Below, piece by piece: positions 9,512 to 17,074 of a stretch of 64,000 nt of DNA. The notes beneath the pieces were generated by a model. That model did no database searches, was not told where the DNA came from, and worked only from the letters and a program-made list of their open reading frames with translations. Positions within the stretch are counted from its first letter, which is position 1, and every line of letters starts with the position of its first letter. The DNA comes from DAOLCO01 sp964612555 (GTDB lineage Bacteria; Bdellovibrionota_C; UBA2361; SZUA-149; DAOLCO01), in NCBI GenBank assembly GCA_964612555.1, contig CAZTBW010000002.1:248001-312000 (forward strand), read 5' to 3'. The position numbers and the translations under genes are program-made.

Positions 9512-10894
9512 TTATAGTTCGAGCAGGTGTTTTACTTCACGAACAATGCTACTCATAGGACAGTGCTTCTGATTTTGAGTACCGGCAGTGCTTCTCAAAT
9601 CTTTGATCAAAACTTCCTTTCTGGAGAATTCATCTTCCCCGATAATGAGTATCAGGGGAACTCCTTTTTTATCTGCGTATTTTATCTGTGCTCCAAGTTT
9701 TGCAGAATCAGGATATAGCTCGGAAGGGATTCCTGCGTCTCGAAGCTCTTCTGTGATTTTAATACAGGTGCCCAGATAGCGTTCATCAAGAGTACTCACC
9801 AGCGCCTTTACTTTGGAAGGAAGGGTGGCGGGGGTAGAGTCCGTTTTAAGTTCTCTTAATGCGGCAAGCAGTCGGTCTATCCCTACTGAACCGCCAACCC
9901 CGGGAAATTCTTTTTTGGTAAATAAAGAAGCAAGATTATCGTATCTTCCACCAGAGCAGACAGAGCCAATACCGGGTACCTCAGTGAGCTGTGTTTCAAA
10001 TACAAGTCCCGTATAATAATCGAGCCCTCGCGCAATGGAAATATCAAGCACCGAAGATTCTTTTTTAATCCCCGCCTCAGAAAGCCCGGAAAACAGCCCC
10101 TCTATTTGTGCTATTCCTTCTTTAAGCAGTTCATTCTGAGGGCACTTGTCTTTCAGGATTTTAACGCAGGTTTCAATGTTTGATTCCTGCATGAGATCCG
10201 ATATGAAGTCGGTTAGTTTTGAAGCATCTGCTTCGCCAAGAGATGCTTCTGAGGAAAGCTCCTTGATAACAACGTCCTTTCCCATCTTTTCAAGTTTATC
10301 AATTGCACGAAGGGCGGGCGTATAGTTGTCTTTGATTCCAAAGCCCTCAAGCATGCCGTTCAAAAGTTTTCTGTTATTGATTCGCACACGATATGGAATA
10401 GCAAGAGAAGAAAAAAAACGGTGTACCACAAGGAGCACTTCAAGATCGGCAGTAACTGCTTTGGAGCCTATGATATCAAAGTCACACTGATAAAATTCAC
10501 GGTAGCGACCTTTCTGAGGCTTTTCAGCACGCCAGACCGGTGCAATATGATATCTCTTAAAAGGGAAGATCAGCTCATTTTGATGCATGGAAACATAACG
10601 GGCAAGAGGAACCGTGAGATCAAAACGAAGGGAGACATCCCTTCCCCCCTGGTCTTGAAACCTGAATAATTGCTTATCAGTTTCATCAGAACCCTTTCCA
10701 AGGAGAATTTCTGAATATTCCAGGGCGGGAGTGTCAATTGGAGAGAAGCCTGAGAGTTCAAAAATTTCGGTGACATTAGCAAAAAGGGTGTTTCTTGCTT
10801 CAGCATCAGCGGGAAGTTCGTCCCTGAAACCTTTAAGAATTCTTGCCTCGATCTTGTTATTGTCAGTACTGCTCATAAAGCCGGAAACACTCAC
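9512..10894 (-). CDS. hisS: Histidyl-tRNA synthetase
   Basis: 460 aa from a GTG; an in-frame ATG six codons later (10876) is an equally good start, and neither has a clear ribosome site. A class II synthetase with the HisRS signatures: KGFRDELP at the N-terminus, motif 2 region (LRFDLTVPLARYVSMHQN, FYQCDFDIIG), the histidine-specific ARGLDYYTGLVFE, and motif 3 (GGSVGIDRLLAAL). The C-terminal anticodon-binding domain occupies roughly the last 95 residues. It charges tRNA-His in the cytoplasm. First gene of a minus-strand set with the NSS transporter and fadJ; divergent from phoH. Confidence 0.96.
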   Translation of the reverse strand: MSVSGFMSSTDNNKIEARILKGFRDELPADAEARNTLFANVTEIFELSGFSPIDTPALEYSEILLGKGSDETDKQLFRFQDQGGRDVSLRFDLTVPLARYVSMHQNELIFPFKRYHIAPVWRAEKPQKGRYREFYQCDFDIIGSKAVTADLEVLLVVHRFFSSLAIPYRVRINNRKLLNGMLEGFGIKDNYTPALRAIDKLEKMGKDVVIKELSSEASLGEADASKLTDFISDLMQESNIETCVKILKDKCPQNELLKEGIAQIEGLFSGLSEAGIKKESSVLDISIARGLDYYTGLVFETQLTEVPGIGSVCSGGRYDNLASLFTKKEFPGVGGSVGIDRLLAALRELKTDSTPATLPSKVKALVSTLDERYLGTCIKITEELRDAGIPSELYPDSAKLGAQIKYADKKGVPLILIIGEDEFSRKEVLIKDLRSTAGTQNQKHCPMSSIVREVKHLLEL

Positions 10895-11010
10895 TTAAAA
10901 ACGATAAAAAATGTGTCTAAAATTATTTTTAATAGTGTGATGTATTTAACATGATATAGACTCTGATTGATAGTGTTTAATATTGATAGATTACTTAAGG
11001 AAACTAGCCG

Positions 11011-12507
11011 GTGCCGGAACTAAGAAGTAAAATATTCGTCCTTGATACCTCTGCCATAGTAACTCTTGTGCAGGACATTACCACAGCCAGAGACAGGAGT
11101 TCACCCGGATTTGCCGGTGTGCTGGGGGATAATGAAATTGTGGTGCCACGGGTTGTGCTTGAAGAGCTTGATGGCTTGAGAAAGGGAGGAGATGAGCGTT
11201 CAGTTATTGCCTCGGAAGCCTCTCGTCAGCTTGAATATTACACCTCGCAAGGTTCCCTTATGGATGGCGTGGAAACAGAGAAAGGAGGTATTCTTCGTTT
11301 TGCGCGTCGCCCTACCAGGGAAATGTTTCAGGCACTTGATCTCAGACATAACATTGCCGATCACGAAATCCTTTGTACCGCGATTGAGGAAGAGGAAAAT
11401 CTGAAAAAAAGAATCAGGGATATTCAGGATGATCCGGAAAACGAATCACTGCCCGAAGTGATTCTTATTACTCAGGATAGAATACTCAGAGTACTTGCCC
11501 GGAGCATGTACGGCATTAAGGCAGAAGAGCTGCAATCGGTTTGTGCCCCGGAATATGAATACGAACGCGGGCTCAGAACCGCACTTCTAAGCGAAGAAGA
11601 GGTAGATCAGGCAATTGAAAAAGGTTCATGCGAGGTGGATTTTGCCATGCACATGAATCAACTCGTTCATATTGTAAACAAGGACAATCCTTTTTATCAC
11701 TACACGTACGGTATATGTCGTGACCAGAAATTAAAAGAAGTAGAGATACTTGATCGAAGCAAGATTGATTATCTTAAAGTGGCGGGGGAAGTTTCGGGAA
11801 GAAACGTGCGCCAGAAACTTCTCCTCTGGGCACTTATGGGGTGTGGGGAGCCTGACCCCTTTGCTCCGGGAGGGGTGCGTCTTTTGATTGTGTCGGGACC
11901 TGCGGGGAGTGGTAAATCCTTTTTGACTCTTGCAGCGGCGTGGGAACGTCTTGAGCGGGGGCATTTTGATCGGATTGTGGTAACCCGTCCTATGGTGGAT
12001 GTGGGGACATCACTTGGATTTCTTCCCGGTACTCTGGATGAAAAATTAAAGCCATGGGGTGGTCCTATTGAAGATAATCTTCGTGCGATTGTGCAAGTGC
12101 CCGGTAGTGATGAAGGCAAGAGTGGTAAACGGGGAGTGGGTGGTGGAGTTGGCAGGGGAGGAAAACCCTTTGATGCAAAGACCTGGCTTGAAATGGAAGA
12201 TCGTCTGGAGCTTGTGCCCTTGACCTATATTCGGGGAAGGACTTTTAGGAGAACCTTTGTGATTCTTGAAGAAGCGCAGAACCTTGAGCGGGGTCCTTTG
12301 AAGGTGCTTCTTACGAGGTTGGGTGAAGGGAGTATGGTCGTTATTCTTGGGGATGAAAGTCAGATTGATAATCAGTTTCTCAGCAGAAGAAATAATGGGC
12401 TTCTTCATGCAATAAATTCATTTCGTTCCTGGCCTCAGGCGGTGCATATTCATCTTGAGGATATTGTGAGGAGTGATCTTGCGGAGGCTGCAAGTAGTTT
12501 GTTGTAA
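11011..12507 (+). CDS. phoH: PhoH-like ATPase with N-terminal PIN domain
   Basis: 498 aa, GTG start with an AAGGA site 9 nt upstream. The N-terminal 170 residues are a PIN ribonuclease domain (FVLDTSAIVTLV with Asp12; RVVLEELDGLR; later ILITQDRIL). The C-terminal half is the PhoH ATPase: Walker A GPAGSGKS near 296, RPMVDVGTSLGFLPG, Walker B FVILEEAQN near 415, and ILGDESQID. PIN-PhoH (PhoH2/YlaK-like) proteins are thought to act as NTP-driven RNA-unwinding and cleaving enzymes. A glycine-rich insert (GKRGVGGGVGRGGK) before Walker B is unusual and may be a loop. Monocistronic, with its own upstream region of 116 nt shared with divergent hisS. Confidence 0.93.
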   Translation: MPELRSKIFVLDTSAIVTLVQDITTARDRSSPGFAGVLGDNEIVVPRVVLEELDGLRKGGDERSVIASEASRQLEYYTSQGSLMDGVETEKGGILRFARRPTREMFQALDLRHNIADHEILCTAIEEEENLKKRIRDIQDDPENESLPEVILITQDRILRVLARSMYGIKAEELQSVCAPEYEYERGLRTALLSEEEVDQAIEKGSCEVDFAMHMNQLVHIVNKDNPFYHYTYGICRDQKLKEVEILDRSKIDYLKVAGEVSGRNVRQKLLLWALMGCGEPDPFAPGGVRLLIVSGPAGSGKSFLTLAAAWERLERGHFDRIVVTRPMVDVGTSLGFLPGTLDEKLKPWGGPIEDNLRAIVQVPGSDEGKSGKRGVGGGVGRGGKPFDAKTWLEMEDRLELVPLTYIRGRTFRRTFVILEEAQNLERGPLKVLLTRLGEGSMVVILGDESQIDNQFLSRRNNGLLHAINSFRSWPQAVHIHLEDIVRSDLAEAASSLL

Positions 12508-12538
12508 TTTTTATTGTTTGTTTTTTTATTCCTCCCCG

Positions 12539-12661
12539 AAGAGGTCTGAGGAGTGCTTTTTGTCGAATGGCTCCCTCGGAACGGATGATCTTTGGATTGG
12601 ATGATAGGTCATTTGTCCTCAGTCCGCTTGAGTTCGACAAAAAGCACTCCTCAGACCTCTT
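12539..12661. repeat. Long perfect inverted repeat (29-bp arms), MITE-like or long hairpin
   Basis: Arms 12539-12567 and 12633-12661 are perfect reverse complements and enclose 65 bp. The outer flanks stay partly complementary (cccc/gggg), so a transcript would fold into a long hairpin. It begins 31 nt after the phoH stop. No long T-run follows on either strand, so it is not a simple terminator. The arm sequence was not seen elsewhere in this window. Confidence 0.75.
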
Positions 12662-12786
12662 TCCGCCCCTCCTTTTTGTTTTTATTTTCTCGGTCTATTT
12701 TTCACAGCAATCTGTTTTTTATAAAAATTTTTTTGTGAGAAGGGTGTTTTGGTTTTGTCGGGTGGGGTGGGGGAAAGTTATGCATA

Positions 12787-12832
12787 AAGTTATTAGCAGG
12801 GGCAGACTTAGCCCCTTTAGTGCTAATAACTT
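12787..12832. terminator. Hairpin upstream of dapB, possible terminator
   Basis: AAGTTATTAGCA (12787-12798) pairs with TGCTAATAACTT (12821-12832), and an inner GGGGC/GCCCC lengthens the stem. TTTTGTGTGT follows on the plus strand. It could end phoH transcription late or act within the dapB leader. Confidence 0.45.
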
Positions 12833-12966
12833 TTGTGTGTAACTTTTTTGGTGGGGAGGTGAAAAATTATCTGTGCCAGGGGCTTTCGGTTTATCTTATT
12901 GAATAATTTTAGTTATCAGTTTAAGGTATTTTGTAACTGTATAAATAGAATCGGGATATAGTTTGT

Positions 12967-13680
12967 ATGATAAAAGTAATAGTTAACGGTGCGAAGGGAC
13001 GCATGGGACAGGAAGCCGTAAAGGCGGTGGGGGCTGATTTGGGGCTTGAGTTGGTGGGGGAGACGGATGTTGGAGATGATCTGAGTCGGGTAATAAAGTC
13101 TTTGGGTGCAGAGGTTGTGGTTGATTTTACCTTAGCGTCTGTGGGGTTTGAGAATGTGAAGAGGATTTTTGAATCGGGAGCCAGACCCGTTGTTGGTACC
13201 AGTGGTTTTGATAAAAAGTCAGTAGAGGAGCTTTCAAAAATTGCAAAGGAAAAAAAGCTGGGTGGTATTATTGCTCCGAATTTTGCGATTGGAGCAGTGC
13301 TGATGATGAAGTTTGCTAAAGAAGCGGCAAAATATCTTCCGCATGTAGAAATCATTGAACTTCATCACGATAAAAAAGAAGATTTTCCTTCAGGAACTGC
13401 CGTCAAGACGGCAGAAATGATTTCTGAAAATAGAAATGGTAATTTTTTTGCAAAAGAAGAACAGGGAAGAGCCGTGTATCATGCAGGGGTACCGATTCAT
13501 TCGGTGCGTTTACCCGGATATGTTGCTCATCAGGAGATAGTTTTTGGTGGTACCGCACAGACACTCAGTATCAGACACGACTCCATACATCGTGAATCCT
13601 TTATGCCCGGTGTGGTGCTTGCCTGTAAAGAAGTTATGAAACTGGATACTCTTGTGTTTGGACTGGATGTGTTGTTGTGA
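12967..13680 (+). CDS. dapB: 4-hydroxy-tetrahydrodipicolinate reductase
   Basis: 237 aa, normal for DapB (about 240-270). The N-terminal Rossmann fold carries the NAD(P)H signature NGAKGRMGQEA. DFTLASVGFENV and VVGTSGFDKKSVEEL are family segments. The C-terminal substrate domain has ELHHDKKEDFPSGTAVKTAE, with the catalytic His pair and Lys and the DxPSGTA motif. It reduces 4-hydroxy-tetrahydrodipicolinate in the lysine and diaminopimelate pathway, which feeds peptidoglycan synthesis. It stands alone, bounded by hairpins on both sides. Start ATG chosen directly before the nucleotide-binding strand. Confidence 0.96.
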   Translation: MIKVIVNGAKGRMGQEAVKAVGADLGLELVGETDVGDDLSRVIKSLGAEVVVDFTLASVGFENVKRIFESGARPVVGTSGFDKKSVEELSKIAKEKKLGGIIAPNFAIGAVLMMKFAKEAAKYLPHVEIIELHHDKKEDFPSGTAVKTAEMISENRNGNFFAKEEQGRAVYHAGVPIHSVRLPGYVAHQEIVFGGTAQTLSIRHDSIHRESFMPGVVLACKEVMKLDTLVFGLDVLL

Positions 13681-13685
13681 GAATA

Positions 13686-13717
13686 GCAATAAGTTATCAT
13701 TTATGATAACTTATTGC
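13686..13717. terminator. Hairpin after dapB
   Basis: A perfect 14-bp stem (GCAATAAGTTATCA / TGATAACTTATTGC) with a 4-nt TTTA loop, starting 6 nt after the dapB stop. A T-run is lacking, so termination would be weak. It could equally protect the 3' end. Confidence 0.5.
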
Positions 13718-13771
13718 CGTAGAATTTGGTCTCTATTTTGGGACGCAAATCAGTTCTTTTCTTTCTTGCAT

Positions 13772-13788
13772 ATGGGGTAGTTGGTAGA
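13772..13788 (+). promoter_or_regulatory. 5' element of paired-element unit 1
   Basis: ATGGGGTAGTTGGTAGA lies 63 nt before the 167-aa gene and is followed by GGTTTTTTA. Near-identical motifs precede the next two genes (14783-14799 and 15723-15740). It is the reverse complement, with one A/T and one end difference, of the loop and 3' arm of this gene's own terminator (14378-14393). Motif recurrence is directly visible; role is inferred. Confidence 0.7.
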
Positions 13789-13851
13789 AAGTGGTTTTTT
13801 ACAGCCTCAGGTTTTTTTAGGGGAGTTCTCCCCGTTCTTTAAGGAGGAGAG

Positions 13852-14355
13852 ATGATTGTGATTGATAGAATAATGGCACTTCTTATCAGAATTGCTGCTA
13901 TTGCTGCTGTCTTTGTATTCCTTGCCTGCCTTATGGATAGTTTTGATCTTGTTTGGCAGGTTCAGTGTTTTTCTCAGTCTCTGACAGATTTAGGAGCGGA
14001 GCTGGGAAGGGTACTTTCTTCCAGTGAGCTATGGAAGGAGTACTGGTTTGTCAGATTTGGAGTGGGATATCTCTATATCATTGTAATATTACTCTATGTG
14101 GTGTTTTTCATCGAAGTAATTAAGAATTTTTTTATCGATCACTTTGCTTTTTTCTTTTTAACAAAGTTAAAAGAAAATCAGTGGGAAAAAGACGAAGAGC
14201 CATTCGTACAGCAGTACATGGCTAGACTGCAAAAAAGGATTGATAGGAAAGAGTATATGGATATGCTGAGAATCTTTTTGATTCCCGGCATGCTCCTTGG
14301 AGGTGTGGTTATTGAGCGTGTCTCTACAGGGGTTATTCCTTTTTTATTTGCGTAA
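13852..14355 (+). CDS. Lineage-specific membrane protein (unit 1)
   Basis: 167 aa, strong Shine-Dalgarno AAGGAGGAGAG just before the ATG. Hydrophobic segments lie at about 7-28, 67-90 and 142-162, so probably three membrane helices with an amphipathic, charged stretch between the second and third (KLKENQWEKDEEPF...RLQKRIDRKEY). No known domain recognised. It is the first of three genes that share the same flanking 5' motif and complementary terminator, and it is not preceded by the large two-hairpin leader seen in the other two. Function unknown; the shared flanks suggest common control with the 149-aa and 350-aa proteins downstream. Confidence 0.72.
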   Translation: MIVIDRIMALLIRIAAIAAVFVFLACLMDSFDLVWQVQCFSQSLTDLGAELGRVLSSSELWKEYWFVRFGVGYLYIIVILLYVVFFIEVIKNFFIDHFAFFFLTKLKENQWEKDEEPFVQQYMARLQKRIDRKEYMDMLRIFLIPGMLLGGVVIERVSTGVIPFLFA

Positions 14356-14361
14356 GCAAAA

Positions 14362-14405
14362 GGGCAGGAAGGTTGAATCTACCAACTTCCCCACCCTTTT
14401 TCTTT
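14362..14405 (+). terminator. Terminator of unit 1 with TCTACCAACT loop/arm
   Basis: GGGcAGGAAGGTTG pairs with CAACTTCCCCACCC across a loop containing AATCTAC, then TTTTTCTTT. Loop plus 3' arm (14378-14393) is complementary to the 5' element at 13772-13788. Confidence 0.8.
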
Positions 14406-14782
14406 GAGAAAATAATATGCAGTAATGAATCGTAATGTATTTTTAGCCAAAAATGCTTCCTTTTTGGCTTGATAGTGTCCAAAAAGGAAGCAAAAATGGC
14501 ATTGCTATGATAAAAAAGAACTTCTCAAAACCTACCTAGGGTGAAATATTTTCGTAAAAATTCAGTATGTTAACTTTAAAACACGGGGCAGAGAATTTCT
14601 CTGATATGGCGTTAAAATAAAACACACATAATTGATTGTGTTATTGATAATGTGTAGAATGACTGAAATCCTTCCCCCTTCGCCCCAGGAAAGGTGCTAC
14701 GGGGGATAGTACTACGCTATTTTTTTTATTAGTGAAAAATTAATTTGGCGTAGTACTCAATTTGATCTTTTACTTTTTACAT
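14406..14782. other. Hairpin-rich intergenic region between units 1 and 2
   Basis: No gene seen. It holds two long inverted repeats. TGCTTCCTTTTTGG (14454-14467) pairs with 14479-14492, with outer GCCA/TGGC. AGTACTACGC (14708-14717) pairs with 14748-14757 and encloses a T-rich stretch. Their role is unknown. Confidence 0.6.
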
Positions 14783-14799
14783 ATGGAGTAGTTGGTAGA
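14783..14799 (+). promoter_or_regulatory. 5' element of paired-element unit 2
   Basis: ATGGAGTAGTTGGTAGA, preceded by a T-rich stretch and ACAT and followed by GGTTTTTTA, as in unit 1. It is complementary to the loop and 3' arm of its own gene's terminator (15552-15567). The GGAG here matches CTCC in that terminator, while unit 1 has GGGG with CCCC. Confidence 0.7.
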
Positions 14800-14914
14800 A
14801 ATACGGTTTTTTATAGGCTTTTTTATCCTTTACACTCTTGGATTAAAGTATTCATTCACCTTTTCTTTAATATCCCGAAAAAATCTATCCCACAGTAAGT
14901 GAACTGAGTAGGTG

Positions 14915-15042
14915 TATGCCTCGTGATGCGTGCGCATCAGGAGGCATATAACCTGCCCATCCACTTGTTGCAACTCCTGTCAGTAAAACGGGGAGTGGAT
15001 GGGTTTTTTCTAAAACTTTTTTAGGGCAATCGCCCTTAGGAG
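14915..15042 (+). ncRNA. Structured leader RNA of the 149-aa gene (two hairpins plus sequestered RBS)
   Basis: Hairpin 1 is 14915-14948: TATGCCTC-g-TGATGCG / CGCATCA-g-GAGGCATA. Hairpin 2 is CCCATCCACT (14956-14965) with AGTGGATGGG (14994-15003), followed by TTTTTT, i.e. a terminator-like stem upstream of the gene. A short hairpin (AGGGC/GCCCT, 15023-15036) abuts the TAGGAG ribosome site. The same order recurs at 15846-15980 with compensatory base changes, which supports a conserved RNA. A cis-regulator such as a riboswitch or attenuator is an inference. Confidence 0.65.
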
Positions 15043-15047
15043 AAACA

Positions 15048-15497
15048 GTGAAAGATTTTTTTAGAGAAAAGTATAAAAAAATTGAGACGTGGGCTCAGGC
15101 TCACGTCATGATGGTCGTTCTTATCCTATGTGCCCTATGGGTACTAGATAGGGTAGGAGTTATCCCAGCGCTGATTAATTTTGGAGTTTCGATGGGTTTT
15201 TCCGTCTTGAGTTCCAGAATTTTTTGGGTATTTTCTCTTGCTAGTTTCGGACTCCTTGTCTCGGAAATTATCAGGAGGCACAAGAAGCTTTCTTCAGGGA
15301 AGACAGAAATTATTTCCTACGTACTAGCTGTGATCTGTATCGTAGGAGTTTTTTCTCTTTTCGGGAGTAATCCTCTTGCTGCTGAAGACGTCCCTCATGA
15401 GACGACGGCTGAGTTTAACCTTGGCCTTTTAGTGATCTCCTATTTTTTGGGGATTCTGACGGGGGTAGCTGCCTGTGGCATCTATGCCAAAAGATAA
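15048..15497 (+). CDS. Lineage-specific membrane protein (unit 2)
   Basis: 149 aa, GTG start with TAGGAGA 6 nt upstream. Four hydrophobic segments (about 18-36, 40-57, 60-75, 88-106) and a fifth near the C-terminus (about 127-145, GLLVISYFLGILTGVAACG). The loop LAAEDVPHETTAEF before the last helix is acidic. No family recognised. It carries the two-hairpin leader and is flanked by the paired 5' element and terminator. Both neighbours of this group are also small membrane or membrane-anchored proteins, which hints at one envelope-related role. Confidence 0.7.
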   Translation: MKDFFREKYKKIETWAQAHVMMVVLILCALWVLDRVGVIPALINFGVSMGFSVLSSRIFWVFSLASFGLLVSEIIRRHKKLSSGKTEIISYVLAVICIVGVFSLFGSNPLAAEDVPHETTAEFNLGLLVISYFLGILTGVAACGIYAKR

Positions 15498-15535
15498 AGA
15501 TAAAAACGGGGGTAGATTTTTTTCTACACCCAAAA

Positions 15536-15576
15536 GGGTCTGGAAGGTTGCTCTACCAACTTCTCCGCCCTTTTTA
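15536..15576 (+). terminator. Terminator of unit 2 with TCTACCAACT loop/arm
   Basis: GGGtcTGGAAGGTTG pairs with CAACTTCTCCGCCC, loop CTCTAC, then TTTTT. TCTACCAACT is at 15552-15561. A smaller hairpin (GGGTAGA/TCTACaCCC, about 15510-15531) precedes it. Confidence 0.8.
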
Positions 15577-15722
15577 GTGAGCCAGATCAGTATTTTTACT
15601 TACATAATCCAAAATAAAGAAATAATTAATCACTCTTTTTATATTCTATGATATAACCTGAGATATGGGTCGCATTAAGAATGGGTTAATTTCTTAACTC
15701 ATCAGGTCTTTAAAATTCATAT
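15577..15722. other. Intergenic region between units 2 and 3
   Basis: About 145 bp, A+T-rich, with a short GGGTTAA/TTAACTC inverted repeat near 15690-15710. No gene or clear promoter box seen. Confidence 0.4.
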
Positions 15723-15740
15723 ATGGATAAGTTGGTAGAT
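15723..15740 (+). promoter_or_regulatory. 5' element of paired-element unit 3
   Basis: ATGGATAAGTTGGTAGAT. AAGTTGGTAGAT (15729-15740) is a perfect 12-nt reverse complement of ATCTACCAACTT in this gene's terminator (17088-17099). TATAAT and GGTTTTTTA follow at once. Confidence 0.72.
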
Positions 15741-15845
15741 ATAATAAGGTTTTTTATTGCCAGATCTAATCCTTTTCTTTTTCCCTTTGTAGTTTAGGGA
15801 TTTTCCTTTCTCCATTTCTGTTTGAACTATGGATATGGGCATGGG

Positions 15846-15980
15846 TGCGCCTCGTGATGCAGAGTCATCAGGAGGCGTATTCATCGCCCCATTCACTAGT
15901 TCGAACCTTTTGTTGCATGTAGCAACAGGGAGTGGATGGGGTTTTCAATAAACCTTTTTTTCCTGGGTTACCCTAGGAAG
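15846..15980 (+). ncRNA. Structured leader RNA of the 350-aa gene (second copy)
   Basis: Hairpin 1: TGCGCCTC-g-TGATG / CATCA-g-GAGGCGTA (15846-15879). Hairpin 2: CCCCATTCACT (15887-15897) with AGTGGATGGGG (15931-15941), then TTTT; it contains an inner GTTGC/GCAAC hairpin. A CCTGGG/CCCTAGG stem abuts the AGGAAGGAG ribosome site. Compared with the copy at 14915-15042, a T-A pair has become C-G and an A-T pair a G-T pair, so structure is kept while sequence changes. Confidence 0.65.
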
Positions 15981-15988
15981 GAGAAAAA

Positions 15989-17041
15989 ATGTCACGACTA
16001 GAAAAAACATGCAAACGTGGTGAGTTATTTATTTCCCTGCTCAAGCTCTATGAGGAAAAGACTCTCAATCAAGAGGATAGAGAGTCACGTCAAGATGCGC
16101 TACTTCATGAGATTATGAAAGTTGGTACACGAGAGGAGAGTAGTAGCTTTCTCCTCTCAGAACTCGTTAAACTTTTTGACGTCCCTTCTTTACCTTGGGA
16201 AGAATACTCAAGGTTGACAAGAAGTGTAGAGAAAGCAACTGGCGAATCAGCCCTTTGGCCTGATGCAGAGTCAGAAGAAGGGAAAAAGTATGAGGATGAG
16301 TACCGCAAAAAATGGGAGAAAGAAATTGAAAATTCGTTACCCGAACCCGAGATAACGGAAGCCGCCGATACTACAAAGGTGAAAGATGCTGATGTTTTTG
16401 GCACTGAACCTGAAATTACCTTTCCTGAGTCGGATGCAAAAGGAAAAGCTGACGTTGATACTGATGTTCTCCGTGAAGGTGAAGGTGAAAGTGAGGTAGG
16501 AGACGTTCCCGTGGTTTCTCCCGCTGACGGAGAGAGGATTCAATGGTCGGCTATTATCGCCCTGATAGTCCTCGTTTTGTCCTTCGGAGTGTTGTTGAAT
16601 TTCCAGGCAAAAAAATCGTCGGATGGGGATTGGCAGGTGGTGGACTCGTCGGTTCCAGATACGCGAGCGCGAGATCAGGCTCAAGTGCAACAACCGGGTC
16701 TTAAAAGACCAGCTGTAGATGGTAAGGAAATCTCAGATCTTGACCTTGTGGTTATAACCCAGGAAGGGTCTTGGAAAAATGCCGGTCTATGGGCAGCAAT
16801 TGAAGTTTCTACCCCAGGCAGAAACTTCAAGAGGCAGGAAGTCGCAAAACTTCTTGCCTCGGCGAAAGCCTGGCTTCAGAAAAACCCCGTTTCCTTAGAT
16901 GAGGTCTTGGTTCGTAATAGAACTAGGGAACTCGTCGATGAAGCTGGGGGGGTAGATTTCATAGCTGAGGATGGAACTTTTGAATTTTTCAATGAGGATT
17001 CTCGAAAAAGGATAGAGGATTATCTAAAAAGTTTCAGATAA
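15989..17041 (+). CDS. Lineage-specific single-pass membrane protein (unit 3)
   Basis: 350 aa with a strong AGGAAGGAG site. The N-terminal 120 residues are helical and charged (SRLEKTCKRGELFISLLKLYEE...). An acidic low-complexity linker (about 115-180) follows. One membrane helix lies at about 188-205 (SAIIALIVLVLSFGVLLNF). The C-terminal 130 residues look like a folded extracytoplasmic domain ending in helices (VAKLLASAKAWLQKN..., RKRIEDYLKSFR). No signal peptide, so the N-terminus should be cytoplasmic. No known family recognised. Third gene of the paired-element series, carrying the second copy of the leader RNA. Confidence 0.72.
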   Translation: MSRLEKTCKRGELFISLLKLYEEKTLNQEDRESRQDALLHEIMKVGTREESSSFLLSELVKLFDVPSLPWEEYSRLTRSVEKATGESALWPDAESEEGKKYEDEYRKKWEKEIENSLPEPEITEAADTTKVKDADVFGTEPEITFPESDAKGKADVDTDVLREGEGESEVGDVPVVSPADGERIQWSAIIALIVLVLSFGVLLNFQAKKSSDGDWQVVDSSVPDTRARDQAQVQQPGLKRPAVDGKEISDLDLVVITQEGSWKNAGLWAAIEVSTPGRNFKRQEVAKLLASAKAWLQKNPVSLDEVLVRNRTRELVDEAGGVDFIAEDGTFEFFNEDSRKRIEDYLKSFR

Positions 17042-17074
17042 TTTTTTCTGGAGCTGTAGAAAGGCAGTTCCGAA

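Larger units (their letters stand above)
12508..12966. other. Intergenic region between phoH and dapB
   Basis: 459 bp with no convincing gene. It holds the long inverted repeat at 12539-12661 and a second hairpin at 12787-12832. The last part, before dapB, is A+T-rich (TTTTGTAACTGTATAAAT at about 12930-12950) and probably contains the dapB promoter. Spacing is too ambiguous to fix -35/-10 boxes. Confidence 0.5.

Noticed and set aside
11731..12408. Long antisense open frames opposite phoH
   Set aside because: They mirror the codon structure of the PIN-PhoH gene, have Pro/Arg/His-rich composition and no ribosome site.
13779..15740. The AGTTGGTAGA motif resembles a tRNA D-arm
   Set aside because: No acceptor stem, anticodon arm or T-arm at the right distances; the match is confined to the D-loop-like decamer.
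15720..15760. Sigma-54 promoter at the 5' elements
   Set aside because: No GG-N10-GC spacing; TATAAT in unit 3 is not conserved in the other two copies.
14356..15988. Integron gene cassettes with attC sites
   Set aside because: The spacer repeats do not fit the attC core GTTRRRY with paired R and L boxes, and no integrase gene is present.
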